Shown in pieces: positions 26,369 to 35,144 of a stretch of 64,000 nucleotides of DNA. The stretch comes from Oricola sp. Its GTDB lineage: Bacteria > Pseudomonadota > Alphaproteobacteria > Rhizobiales > Rhizobiaceae. The notes beneath the pieces are model-generated. The model had not been told where the DNA came from. It saw only the letters and a program-made list of their open reading frames with translations, and ran no database searches. The stretch covers positions 30,393-94,392 of the forward strand of contig NZ_JALEGV010000036.1 of the NCBI RefSeq assembly GCF_022763245.1, given 5' to 3'. Every line of letters starts with the position of its first letter. The first letter of the stretch is position 1. The position numbers were made by a program, and so were the translations under genes.

Positions 26369-27286
26369 TCAGGCAATTGGTTTTTCGGATTGAAGGAAGT
26401 CGTCGAGTTCCTTCTGAAACTCGACAAGCGCCGAACCCTCCATAGCTTTCAGCGGCGCCCGCGGCGCTCCGCCTCCCGGGATGCCAAGATGGTCCATGGC
26501 TGCTTTTGTCGCCGGATATAGCGTCCGCCCGGAGCGGGTGAACATGTCGGTCAGTTCCACGCCGAATTTCTGGAGCGCCCATGCTTCGTCAATCTTGCCC
26601 GCCTGCAGCGTGGGCCACATCTCGATGCAGCCGTTCCACACATTCGGGAAACAGTCGATGAGCCCGTCGCATCCGGCCAACATCGCCGGCACGCCGATGG
26701 TTGAGGAGGGACCGCAGAAGACGCGAATCTGATCGGAAACGCCGTAGAGCGTGCGCTGGAAATTGGCCCAGTCGCCCGAGCTTTCCTTGATCGCTACGAC
26801 CTTTTCGAGCGTTGCGAGCCGTTCGACCAATTTGGGCTTAAGCGCGTTCCCGGCATTTCCGGGAATGTTGTAGAGCACGACGGGCAGGTTCACCCCGGCA
26901 TCCACGGCCTTGAAGTGCTCGTAGATCTCGTCATCGGTGAGATGGGCGAAATAGGGGGGCGTCACCAGGATGCCGTCGCATCCGGCCGCCTCGGCGTGTC
27001 CCGCCAGTTCGATGACCTCCACGGCGGTGATGGCGGCCGCTCCGACGATCTTCCATGCCTTGTCGCCAAGGACGTCCGCGGTCGTCTTGTATATCGCGAT
27101 CTTTTCCGCGTGCGTCAGCGACCAGAACTCGCCGGTGCAGCCCACGGGGATGACCCCGGTGCAGCCGGCGTCGATCAGCCGTTCGATGTTCGCGATCAGT
27201 GCCGGATGGTCGATTCCGCCGTCGGCTGTGAAAGGCGTGGTCAGCGCGGGCATCACCCCCGTCCAGCCAATTGAGTTCCTGTCCAC
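26369..27286 (-). CDS. Dihydrodipicolinate synthase (DHDPS)/N-acetylneuraminate lyase family protein, copy 1
   Basis: 305 residues of the class I aldolase-like DHDPS family: GCTGEFWSL near residue 48 (the usual GTTGE loop), YNIPGN near 138 with the catalytic Tyr, and KESSGD near 163 with the Schiff-base Lys. The start is taken as GTG at 27286, which has AAGGA about 8-10 nt upstream and is 11 nt after the aminotransferase stop. The family cleaves or dehydrates keto acids such as ketodeoxy-sugar acids, hydroxy-pyrroline carboxylates or neuraminate. Lysine biosynthesis is unlikely in this catabolic operon. Confidence 0.85.
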   Translation of the reverse strand: MDRNSIGWTGVMPALTTPFTADGGIDHPALIANIERLIDAGCTGVIPVGCTGEFWSLTHAEKIAIYKTTADVLGDKAWKIVGAAAITAVEVIELAGHAEAAGCDGILVTPPYFAHLTDDEIYEHFKAVDAGVNLPVVLYNIPGNAGNALKPKLVERLATLEKVVAIKESSGDWANFQRTLYGVSDQIRVFCGPSSTIGVPAMLAGCDGLIDCFPNVWNGCIEMWPTLQAGKIDEAWALQKFGVELTDMFTRSGRTLYPATKAAMDHLGIPGGGAPRAPLKAMEGSALVEFQKELDDFLQSEKPIA

Positions 27287-27297
27287 TCCAGGTTTCC

Positions 27298-28701
27298 TTA
27301 TGCTGCAATAGTGTTCAAGGCGCCCTCGGAGCGCAGTTCCTCGAAGATGTCGTCTGCGGCCTTGCGGGCCGTCTTCGCCATGAAGTCGATCTCGCCCTCG
27401 TCGATCACGAAGGGCGGAGAGAAGGACACGCTGTCGCCGTCGGGCAGGGCGCGGATGATCAATCCGGCCTCGAGCGCCTTGCGGACGATCCGGGCGCCCA
27501 CGGTCAACGTCTTGTCGAATTTGGACGGGCCGTTCGCGCCGGGAACGGCGAATTCGACGGCGGCCACGAGACCGGTTCCGCGGACTTCCGCGACGATCGG
27601 CAGGTCCGCGAACGCGCTCTTCAACGCATCCTGGAGGATCGCGCCCATCTTGGCGGCGCGGTCCACGAGGTGTTCGTTCTCCAGGATGTCGAGATTGGCG
27701 AGTGCGGCAGCGGCCATGATCGGGTGTGCCGTGTAGGTGTAGCCGTGGCCGAAGGCGCCGAACTTCTTGCCGCCCTCGTCGACGATCGTCCGCCAGACAT
27801 CGCTGGACACGACACAGCCCGACAGCGGCGCATAGCCCGATGTGATGCCCTTGGCGATCGTCATCAGGTCCGGCTTGATGTTGTAGCGGTCGCTGCCGAA
27901 CCAGGTGCCGAGCCGGCCGAAACCGCAAATGACCTCGTCGGCGATCAGCAGCACGTCGTGACGCTTCAAGACAGCCTGAATCTTGTCGAAATAGCCTTCC
28001 GGCGGCAGGATGACGCCGCCGGCGCCCATCACCGGTTCGGCGATGAACGCGCCGACCGTGTCCGGGCCCTCGGCAAGGATCAGAGCTTCCAACTCGGCGG
28101 CGAGCCGCTTGGAGAAGGTCGCGTCGTCCTCGTTCTGGTGCCTGACCCAGAGATTGTGCGGCGGGGAGACGTGCCGGATCATCGGCAGCGGCAGATCGAA
28201 CCCCGCATGCAGGCCTGGCAGGCCGGTCAGACCGCCAGAGAGCACCGTGACGCCGTGATAGCCGCGCGTTCTTGCGATGATCTTCTTCTTCTGGGGCTTC
28301 CCGCGGGCATTGTTGTAATACCACACGAGCTTCGCCTGGGTGTCGTTCGCATCCGACCCCGATGCGCCGAAGAAGACCTTCGACATGTCGCCCGGCGTCT
28401 TGGCGATGATGCGCGATGCCAGGACGGCGGCCGGCTCGGTCGCCATGGAGCTGAAGCCGTGAAAATAGGAGAGCTTGCGCGTCTGGTCGGCAAACGCGTC
28501 GGCTATTTCGTCGCGGCCATAGCCGACATTGACGCACCAGAGGCCGGCCATGCCGTCAAGATAACGGTTGCCCGCATCGTCGGTGATCCAGCAGCCGTTT
28601 GCCTCCCGCGCCATCATCAAGGCGCCGGCTTCCTCGTGCGAGGCGAGGGCGCTGAAGGGATGGAGCACGAACTGGCGGTCCAGAAGTCTCGCGTCGATCA
28701 T
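27298..28701 (-). CDS. Class III PLP-dependent aminotransferase (omega-amino acid:pyruvate type)
   Basis: 467 residues. Typical features are WITDDAGNRYLDGMAGLWCVNVGYG (about residues 38-62), FFGASGSDANDTQAKLVWYYNN near 113, the PLP Asp in ADEVICGFGRLG near 255 and the Schiff-base Lys in TIAKGITSGYAPLSG near 288. This resembles omega-transaminases that take amines or beta/gamma-amino acids with pyruvate. ATG at 28701 is 25 nt after the ATPase stop. It supplies the amino-group removal step of the operon. Confidence 0.9.
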   Translation of the reverse strand: MIDARLLDRQFVLHPFSALASHEEAGALMMAREANGCWITDDAGNRYLDGMAGLWCVNVGYGRDEIADAFADQTRKLSYFHGFSSMATEPAAVLASRIIAKTPGDMSKVFFGASGSDANDTQAKLVWYYNNARGKPQKKKIIARTRGYHGVTVLSGGLTGLPGLHAGFDLPLPMIRHVSPPHNLWVRHQNEDDATFSKRLAAELEALILAEGPDTVGAFIAEPVMGAGGVILPPEGYFDKIQAVLKRHDVLLIADEVICGFGRLGTWFGSDRYNIKPDLMTIAKGITSGYAPLSGCVVSSDVWRTIVDEGGKKFGAFGHGYTYTAHPIMAAAALANLDILENEHLVDRAAKMGAILQDALKSAFADLPIVAEVRGTGLVAAVEFAVPGANGPSKFDKTLTVGARIVRKALEAGLIIRALPDGDSVSFSPPFVIDEGEIDFMAKTARKAADDIFEELRSEGALNTIAA

Positions 28702-28726
28702 TTCATGTTGCTTTCCAAAATAACGC

Positions 28727-29818
28727 TCACGGTAATGAATTGTGGTCCTGGTCGAGATTGAGCCGGCGTCCTTCGCCGTCCTTCTCGAACAGGTGTGTCT
28801 TGGTCTGGTCGAAGCCGATCTTGACGGCCTCGCCGACCGTGATGGCGCTGCCCGAAGGCGCTCGTGCGAGGATCCGGTCGCAGCCCTTGACCGCCAGCGC
28901 CACGATCTTCTCGTGGCCGGTGTTCTCAACGAGCTCGACCACCGCGTCGATCGTGCCGTCCCCGAGCATGATGTCCTCCGGGCGCACGCCGAGCACGGCC
29001 GCGCCGTCCGTGGTCTCCGGTTTCAGGCGGCTGCGATCGATGGTGACGCTCTGGCCGCCGACAGTGAAATTGCTGCCGGACAAGGAGCCTTCCATCAGGT
29101 TCATCGACGGCGTGCCGATGAAGTCGGCGACGAAGAGATTGGCGGGGCGGTTGTAGATCGCGTCCGGCGTGTCGAACTGCTGCAGCTTGCCGCCATTCAT
29201 GACCGCGATGCGATGCGCCATGGTCATCGCCTCGAGCTGGTCGTGGGTGACATAGACCATCGTCTTGCCGAGCTGGCGGTGAAGCTCGATCAGCTCGATG
29301 CGCATGTAGCTGCGAAGCTTGGCGTCGAGGTTCGACAGCGGCTCGTCGAGCAGGAAAACCTCCGGTTCGCGCACGAGCGCCCGGCCCAGCGCGACACGCT
29401 GCTGCTGGCCGCCCGAAAGCTGTTTCGGTTTGCGAGAGAGAAGCGGTTCGAGATGCAGAAGCGCCGCGGCGCGCTCCACCTTCCTGTCGCGTTCGGCCTT
29501 GTCGACGCCGCGTTTCTTGAGCGGATAGGCGATGTTCTGCGCCACCGTCATGTGCGGGTAGAGCGCGTAGGACTGGAAGACCATCGCGATGTCGCGCTTG
29601 CCGGGCGCGACGTCGTTGACCACCTTGCCGCCGATGCGGATCTCGCCGTCGGTCGGGAATTCAAGCCCCGCAAGCATGCGCAGTGTCGTCGACTTTCCGC
29701 AGCCCGACGGTCCGAGCAGCGCGACGAATTCGCCGTCCTCGATCCGAAGATTGAGATCTTCGAGCGCGACGAAGTTGATAAAGGCTTTGCGGACGTTCCG
29801 CAGTTCTATGTCAGCCAA
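28727..29818 (-). CDS. ABC transporter ATP-binding protein (UgpC/MalK/PotA type)
   Basis: 363 residues: Walker A GPSGCGKST near residue 37, Q-loop FQSYALYPHMTV, signature LSGGQQQR near 134, Walker B VFLLDEPLSNLDAKLR, then a C-terminal TOBE/MalK-like regulatory domain from about 235. It fits carbohydrate and polyamine importers. It lies downstream of the two permease genes and upstream of the aminotransferase in the same operon. Confidence 0.93.
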   Translation of the reverse strand: MADIELRNVRKAFINFVALEDLNLRIEDGEFVALLGPSGCGKSTTLRMLAGLEFPTDGEIRIGGKVVNDVAPGKRDIAMVFQSYALYPHMTVAQNIAYPLKKRGVDKAERDRKVERAAALLHLEPLLSRKPKQLSGGQQQRVALGRALVREPEVFLLDEPLSNLDAKLRSYMRIELIELHRQLGKTMVYVTHDQLEAMTMAHRIAVMNGGKLQQFDTPDAIYNRPANLFVADFIGTPSMNLMEGSLSGSNFTVGGQSVTIDRSRLKPETTDGAAVLGVRPEDIMLGDGTIDAVVELVENTGHEKIVALAVKGCDRILARAPSGSAITVGEAVKIGFDQTKTHLFEKDGEGRRLNLDQDHNSLP

Positions 29819-29836
29819 TGAACCAGCTTTCCTGTC

Positions 29837-30664
29837 TTATCCTTTGACCGCGCCGCCGCCGAAGCCACTTGTCAGGTAGCTCTGCAGGAACGCGAATATG
29901 ATGATCAGTGGGACGCTCATCATCACCGATGCGGCCATCAGCAACGACCATTCGATGTTGAAGGCCGAGATGAGCATGGACATCACGCCGGTGGTCAGCG
30001 GACGCGACGAGTCCGAGTTCACGAGCACCAGCGCGTAGAGATATTCGTTCCAGGCGAGGATGAAGGTGAACAGCGCGGTCGAGATGATGCCCGGCAGCAA
30101 TTGCGGGAAGATGATGTCCCGGAACGCGCCCATGCGGCTCGCGCCATCGACCATGGCCGCGGCTTCCAGATCCGGCGGCACGCCTTCCATGAAGGAGCGC
30201 ATCAGCCAGAGCGCATAGGGCAGGGCAAAGGTCGTATAGGCCAGGACGAGGCTGATCAGCGTGTTGGACAGCCCCAGCGACACCATCATCAGGTAGAGCG
30301 GGATGATGAGCACGACCGACGGCAGTAGGTAGGTGAACAGCACCAGCATCGCCAGCGTCTCGCGCCCGCGATAGCGGAAACGGACGAGGCTGTAGGCTCC
30401 AAGCGTCGCCAGCGCGACGACGAAGATGGTCGTCGCGGTGGAGAGGATCACCGAGTTGCGGAAATAAAGGAGGAACGGCGTTTCCGACAGCAGCGTCCAG
30501 TAATGCTCGAACGTCACCGTCTCCGGCAGCCAGGTCGGCGGAATGCGAAACAGTTCCGTCTGCGGTTTGACGGAGGTGATCACCATCCAGATCAGCGGGA
30601 AGGAGACCAGAAGGACGACAATCCAGACGAACAGGCTCAGCGCGGCCTTGCGAAGAAGCGGCAT
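29837..30664 (-). CDS. ABC transporter permease (MalG/UgpE type)
   Basis: 275 residues, six predicted membrane segments. The EAA loop EAAAMVDGASRMGAFRDIIFPQLLPG (about residues 178-203) marks the ATPase contact. ATG at 30664 is 2 nt beyond the stop of the preceding permease; the longer frame upstream is a read-through shadow. Belongs to the CUT1-like sugar importer group. Confidence 0.9.
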   Translation of the reverse strand: MPLLRKAALSLFVWIVVLLVSFPLIWMVITSVKPQTELFRIPPTWLPETVTFEHYWTLLSETPFLLYFRNSVILSTATTIFVVALATLGAYSLVRFRYRGRETLAMLVLFTYLLPSVVLIIPLYLMMVSLGLSNTLISLVLAYTTFALPYALWLMRSFMEGVPPDLEAAAMVDGASRMGAFRDIIFPQLLPGIISTALFTFILAWNEYLYALVLVNSDSSRPLTTGVMSMLISAFNIEWSLLMAASVMMSVPLIIIFAFLQSYLTSGFGGGAVKG

Positions 30665-30666
30665 GA

Positions 30667-31566
30667 TCAGGTCTCCTTCGTGCCGGTGCGGCGGATGTAG
30701 ACGACCATGAAGACCAGCATGACCAGCATCATCGCGACGGCGTAGGCCGCGGCCTGACCCATCTGGTTGAGCGAGAAGGCCTCCTTGTAGACCAGGAGCG
30801 CAAGCGTCTGCGTGGACGTCACCGGCCCGCCGCCCGTCAGGAGGTAGATCAGGTCGAACTCCTTGAAGTCCCAGATCGCCCGCAAGAGGATGATCACGGT
30901 CAGGACGGAGCGCAGTTGCGGAAGCGTCACGTCGAAGAAGCGCGCGATCGGGCCGGCGCCGTCGATCTTGGCGGCTTCGTAGAGATGCTCGGGAATGGTC
31001 TGCAGTCGCGCCAGAACGGCGATGACCACGAAGGGAAAGTACTTCCACGCGCCGACGAGAATGATGCCGATCATGGCGTTCGGCATCGAGCCCAGCCAGT
31101 CGAGCGGCATGTCGATGACGCCGACGCGCATCAGGATGTGGTTGAGGGCGCCATAGAGGTCATTGAAGAGCCAGCGCCAGACGAGCACCGCGACGACGGT
31201 CGACAGGAAATATGGAAAGAGGACCAGCGAGCGCGCGAGCGAGCGGAACCAGAAGCTGCGATTGAGCAGCAGCGCCATCGCGACGCCGAAGATGACCTGC
31301 AGCGTCAGCGTGCCGACCGTCCAGGTCAGCGTCACGCCCAAAGACTGCCAGAAAAGCTTGCCGCTCAGCAGCTTGACGTAGTTGTCGATGCCGACGAACT
31401 CGCCCTGCAGCGTGGGCGTGTAGATCGAAAACAGGCTCAGATAGATCGCCGCCAGAAGCGGGTAGACGATGACGGCGCTGAAGACCACCACCGTCGGGGC
31501 GATCAGGAGGATGCCGAGCCGTGCATATTGCCGCTCGAGTGTGGTCTGGTTTGGTCTGTTGGGCAT
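30667..31566 (-). CDS. ABC transporter permease (MalF/UgpA type)
   Basis: 299 residues with about six membrane segments and the EAA loop YEAAKIDGAGPIARFFDVTLPQL near residues 203-225. It starts 52 bp after the binding-protein stop, with a hairpin in the gap. Together with the adjacent MalG-type permease and ATPase it makes a CUT1-like importer. Confidence 0.9.
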   Translation of the reverse strand: MPNRPNQTTLERQYARLGILLIAPTVVVFSAVIVYPLLAAIYLSLFSIYTPTLQGEFVGIDNYVKLLSGKLFWQSLGVTLTWTVGTLTLQVIFGVAMALLLNRSFWFRSLARSLVLFPYFLSTVVAVLVWRWLFNDLYGALNHILMRVGVIDMPLDWLGSMPNAMIGIILVGAWKYFPFVVIAVLARLQTIPEHLYEAAKIDGAGPIARFFDVTLPQLRSVLTVIILLRAIWDFKEFDLIYLLTGGGPVTSTQTLALLVYKEAFSLNQMGQAAAYAVAMMLVMLVFMVVYIRRTGTKET

Positions 31567-31586
31567 GGGATTCGATCGTTGGAGTT

Positions 31587-31610
31587 GTGGCGGCGGTCGC
31601 CCGCCGCCAC
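31587..31610 (-). terminator. GC-rich hairpin between binding-protein and permease genes of the sugar-type ABC operon
   Basis: A perfect 10-bp stem (GTGGCGGCGG with its complement) and a 4-nt loop lie in the 52-bp gap after the binding-protein stop codon. No T-run follows, so a role in mRNA 3'-end protection or partial attenuation is more likely than full termination. Confidence 0.55.
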
Positions 31611-31618
31611 ATGAGGGG

Positions 31619-32968
31619 TCAGGCGTTCATGATCTCTTCGATACGAGATGCCGTCTCACCGAGGACCGCGTCAACGTTCTCGTCATTGAGAACGACGCGC
31701 TGGACCATTTCGGCGATTACGCCGGAATTGACGATCTCGCCGGCCTTGACGTTCGGCTGGTGCGCCGTGGATTCCCATCCGAGGTTGAAACCACCGGCAG
31801 CCGCCGCCGACATCAGGTCGACTTCGGCGCTGTATTTCTTGATGATTTCGTTGTCGAGATAGGCCGGGTCCTGGGCGATCGTCTTGAGGACGGGCAGCAC
31901 GTGGCCCGGGGCCGCGTGGAGCTGCTGGATGTAGCCTTCCGGATCGAACAGGAAGGCAGCGAACTGCTTTGTCGCTTCCATGTCCGATGCCGCCTTCGGG
32001 ATGAAGACGGACGGGAAGTCGTTGAACGTCCAGGCCGGAATGTCCGCCGACTTGGTCGGGTAGGTCACGCAGGTGATGCTGTCCGCGATGCCCGGGTTCT
32101 GTTCGTTGACATTGGCAAGGACGCGGCCGGTGTAGAGCCCGGTCGCCGTTGCGCCGGACACGAAAGCGGTCAGGCTTTCGCCCCAGGAGTAGTTCGTCGC
32201 GCCGGGCGGGCAGAACTCGCGCATTGCCTTGTAGAACTCAAGCGCGTCGCGCGTTTCCGGGCTGTCGATGGCGACTTCCAGCTCCGGCGAGAACACCTGG
32301 CCGCCGCCCTGGTGGATGACGCCGATGAAGACCAGCGAGGTCATGGAGTTGGCGCCGTAGGGAAGCGGAGCGCCGTAGATGCCGCCGCCCTGCATCTTCT
32401 GGGCGGCCGAGAGCAGTTCGTCCCAGGTTTCGGGGGCCTTGTCGATGCCGGCCTTTTCCATGAGGTCGGTGCGCAGCCACAGCATGTTGGCGGCGGAGTT
32501 GCCGATGCCGGTGCCGGCATACTGGCCCTTGTCGATTTCATAGATGTCGTTGGCGCCGGGGTAATACTTGTCCGGGCCGACCATCTCGATCACGTCGTTG
32601 AAAGGCTCCAGCAGGCCGTTGCGCCAGTAGTCCGATACGGCGAAGCTCGGAAGGTGGGTCACGATGTTCGGCACTTCGCCGCTCGCGAACGCCGCGGCGA
32701 GCTGCGGTGCGTAGCCCTCGTCCGAGGTCTTCTCGAACACGACTTTGACGTTCTCGTGCAGCGCTTCGAAATTGCTGATCTGGGTCTTGTATGCGGCCAG
32801 CTGCGCCGGCGACGATTGCGGCGACCACCAGCGGATCGTGATCTGCTCCTGTGCGCGTAGCCGGCGTGGCATCATCGCAGCAGCGCCTGCCACCGTAATG
32901 CCTGTGAGGAGGGAGCGGCGCGACAGCGACGGCAGAAGCGCGGTCCCCTTGGATTCGTGATTGGACAT
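31619..32968 (-). CDS. Extracellular solute-binding protein of a sugar-type ABC transporter, Tat-exported
   Basis: 449 residues. The N-terminus has SRRSLLTGITVAGAAAM, a twin-arginine (Tat) signal, with cleavage after about residue 38 (RLRAQ). The mature part is a family-1-like binding protein (ITIRWWSPQSSPAQ, WDELLSAAQKMQGGGIYG, AAFLFDPEGYIQQLHAAPGHVLPV). ATG at 32968 has GGAGAAC upstream. It heads an eight-gene operon down to 24846. The palindrome at 32992 is 24 bp before the start codon. Tat export may mean it folds, or binds a cofactor, before export. Confidence 0.9.
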   Translation of the reverse strand: MSNHESKGTALLPSLSRRSLLTGITVAGAAAMMPRRLRAQEQITIRWWSPQSSPAQLAAYKTQISNFEALHENVKVVFEKTSDEGYAPQLAAAFASGEVPNIVTHLPSFAVSDYWRNGLLEPFNDVIEMVGPDKYYPGANDIYEIDKGQYAGTGIGNSAANMLWLRTDLMEKAGIDKAPETWDELLSAAQKMQGGGIYGAPLPYGANSMTSLVFIGVIHQGGGQVFSPELEVAIDSPETRDALEFYKAMREFCPPGATNYSWGESLTAFVSGATATGLYTGRVLANVNEQNPGIADSITCVTYPTKSADIPAWTFNDFPSVFIPKAASDMEATKQFAAFLFDPEGYIQQLHAAPGHVLPVLKTIAQDPAYLDNEIIKKYSAEVDLMSAAAAGGFNLGWESTAHQPNVKAGEIVNSGVIAEMVQRVVLNDENVDAVLGETASRIEEIMNA

Positions 32969-32987
32969 GGGCTGTTCTCCGGTTGCA

Positions 32988-33017
32988 ATATGTTCGCAAT
33001 GCGAACATATGTTCGAA
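32988..33017. promoter_or_regulatory. Extended palindrome ATAT-GTTCGCAATGCGAAC-ATAT between binding-protein operon and IclR gene (regulon site B)
   Basis: The 15-bp core at 32992-33006 is a perfect inverted repeat, and flanking ATAT on both sides extends it to 23 bp (32988-33010). A further half-like GTTCGAA follows at 33011. It lies 20 bp upstream of the binding-protein ATG and 156-160 bp upstream of the divergent IclR gene. It is the most symmetrical copy in the window and next to a regulator gene, which is why I assign the motif to that regulator. Confidence 0.85.
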
Positions 33018-33165
33018 TTACAGCTTATCGACACCGCCTTGGCAAGCGCTTTTTTGTCGGAGTTGGGGAAATGCGGGGAGGTTCGTGCGTGATACGCACT
33101 TCTCAGTCGGCTGCGGCGCATGGTAACCGTCTCCACACATTTGCAAACCGGATGCAGGGACTCAA

Positions 33166-34020
33166 ATGACGAAAACCACACCGTCCAGGACGAAGTCCTC
33201 GCAACGCGAAAACCGCCTCGGGACGATCAATCCGGAATCCGGGCTTCTCGACGAGGAACGCCACTCCAGCCGCGACTTCGTCGGCTCGCTTTCGCGCGGT
33301 CTCGAGATCCTGCGCGCGTTCAGCCGCACGAGGCGGAAGATGACATTGAGCGAGGTGGCGGCCGAGACAGGGATGAGCCGGGCAACGGCACGCCGCTTTC
33401 TCCTGACGCTTCTGAAAGAGGGTTATGTCAGCACCGACGGAAAACTGTTCGATCTGACGCCGAAGGTGCTCGATCTCGGTTTCTCGGTCCTTTCCACGAT
33501 CGGCATCTGGGACAGGGCGCGTCCCTTCATGGAGCGGTTGTCGGAAGAAACAGGGGAATCCTGCACGGCGGCGATTCTGGAAGGTCTCGAAGTCATCTAT
33601 GTCGCCGGTGTCCAGGCGCACAACATCATCACAGTGGGGATCACGGTCGGCAGCCGCCAGTCTGCCCTCTACACGGCCAATGGACGAGTCCTGCTGGCGG
33701 AACAGCCGGAGGAATATCTTGATCAGATCATCAAGAACGCCCAGCTCGTGCCGCGCACGCCGAAGAGCGTGACGAACAAGGCGGAGCTGCGCAAGATCAT
33801 CGACGAGGTGCGGGAGCAGGGCTGGTGCCTCGTGGATCAGGAACTCGAACTCGGCTTACTGTCCATTGCGATCCCGCTGCGCTACCGTTCCGGCGAGTTG
33901 GCCGGGTCCATCAACCTGGCCGTGCCGACGATCCGTGCGACGGTCGAAGACATGGTCAAGGTGTTCCTGCCGAAACTGCAGGAAACCACCGAACATATCA
34001 GGCAGTCACTCGCCCACTAG
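33166..34020 (+). CDS. IclR-family transcriptional regulator (regulator 2)
   Basis: 284 residues. A polar N-terminal tail of about 35 residues precedes a winged HTH (SLSRGLEILRAFSR, MTLSEVAAETGMSRATARRFLLTLLKEGYV, about 41-90), then an IclR effector domain typical of the PcaR/PcaU/CatR branch (ILEGLEVIYVAGVQ, YTANGRVLLA). It is divergent from the ABC/aminotransferase operon and convergent with the flavoprotein operon, overlapping that stop by 4 nt. I infer that it binds GTTCGCA-N-TGCGAAC at five promoters in this window. Confidence 0.92.
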   Translation: MTKTTPSRTKSSQRENRLGTINPESGLLDEERHSSRDFVGSLSRGLEILRAFSRTRRKMTLSEVAAETGMSRATARRFLLTLLKEGYVSTDGKLFDLTPKVLDLGFSVLSTIGIWDRARPFMERLSEETGESCTAAILEGLEVIYVAGVQAHNIITVGITVGSRQSALYTANGRVLLAEQPEEYLDQIIKNAQLVPRTPKSVTNKAELRKIIDEVREQGWCLVDQELELGLLSIAIPLRYRSGELAGSINLAVPTIRATVEDMVKVFLPKLQETTEHIRQSLAH

Positions 34021-35144
34021 GCGGCGAATCGGTCCGGCGTGAACGGCGCGATGTCCATCGGCGGCGTCGTGCCCATCGCGCTCGCGGCCGCGCAGCGGCC
34101 GACGATCGGGCCAAGCGTGTAGCCGGCATCGCCCGGAAGGGCGAAATGGATGAGCCCCCCGGCCTTTATCGGGCCGAGCGTTGCTTTTCCGTCAACGGGT
34201 GTGTTTACGCCCGCCCATGTTCTCAAGAGGCGCAGGCCGACGACGGCCGGCACGATCTCTCCCGCAAGCGCGACATTGCCGGTCAGGCTCTGCGGCTTGA
34301 TGGCGGGCAGGGCGTCGTCGCGATCCAGAGTGGCGGGCCAGCCGCCCCCGATCACCACCTGTCCGGAGGCGAACTGTTTCAGCGTGATCGACCTTTCGGC
34401 ATGCTGGATCAGGTGGTGAATGACATACTCCGCCGGTTCCGTGATGTTCATGTGCAGCGGCTCGCCCGGTGTCGGTATGGTCAGCCCTAGCGGGCGAGCC
34501 AATTCTCCGCTGCCCCACGCCGCCGCGATAATGATCCGGTCGGCTACGAAGCGTTCCGCCCCTTGCGCCACGGCCTTTCCGTTCTCTTCGCCGATCTGGA
34601 CAATGCGATCGACGTGTCGGGAAACCCCCAGCCTGTCGAGTTCGGCGGTCATCTTGCGGTTGGCGACGAGCGGATTGAGCTTTCCCTCGTTGTGGCACAG
34701 CTCCGCCGCTACGAAACGCTCCGACAGATAGGGCGCGTGGCGAAACAGGGCGTCCCGGTCGAGAATTTCGACGTCCAGCCCCTTGCGGATTTCACGTTCG
34801 GCTTTCTGCTCCAGAAATGCGGCCTGCTCAGCGGTCTCCGCCAACATGAGGCCGCCCTGTCGCACGAGTTCGACGCCGCCGAGCCGTTGGTCGAGCTCTT
34901 CCCAGGCGGTGACGGCGCGCACGTAGAGCGGAAGCGAGCTTTCCAGATTGTCCGCCAGGTGCGGGTTGAGCCGCAGGAAGCGGCTCTGCATCTGCACGTG
35001 CAGGCTTCCCGCATTGGCGGTCGAGCCGGCATTCCTCGCGGCATCGACTATCGTCACTCGCGCCCCGGCATCGGCCGCCGCAAGCGCGGCTGACTGGCCG
35101 GTTATCCCGCCGCCGATGACGAGAATGTCTGTCTTTTCAGTCAT
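34017..35144 (-). CDS. FAD-dependent amino acid/opine oxidase-like flavoprotein (DAO family, HcnC/OoxB-like), copy 1
   Basis: 375 residues. The FAD dinucleotide motif VIGGGITGQSAALAAADAGA is at about 9-28, and ITLKQFASGQVVIGGGWPA near 258 fits the DAO family. ATG at 35144 overlaps the end of the upstream ferredoxin-oxidoreductase gene, giving the beta/alpha subunit order of opine oxidases, hydrogen cyanide synthase and D-hydroxyproline dehydrogenase. It should oxidise the C-N bond of an amino compound and pass electrons to the partner protein. It is paralogous to the protein encoded at 41583. Confidence 0.85.
   Translation of the reverse strand: MTEKTDILVIGGGITGQSAALAAADAGARVTIVDAARNAGSTANAGSLHVQMQSRFLRLNPHLADNLESSLPLYVRAVTAWEELDQRLGGVELVRQGGLMLAETAEQAAFLEQKAEREIRKGLDVEILDRDALFRHAPYLSERFVAAELCHNEGKLNPLVANRKMTAELDRLGVSRHVDRIVQIGEENGKAVAQGAERFVADRIIIAAAWGSGELARPLGLTIPTPGEPLHMNITEPAEYVIHHLIQHAERSITLKQFASGQVVIGGGWPATLDRDDALPAIKPQSLTGNVALAGEIVPAVVGLRLLRTWAGVNTPVDGKATLGPIKAGGLIHFALPGDAGYTLGPIVGRCAAASAMGTTPPMDIAPFTPDRFAA

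Noticed and set aside
26369..28537. Single 722-codon frame spanning the aminotransferase and DHDPS genes
   Set aside because: Only the last 305 codons are a real protein; the earlier part is an out-of-frame reading of the aminotransferase gene.
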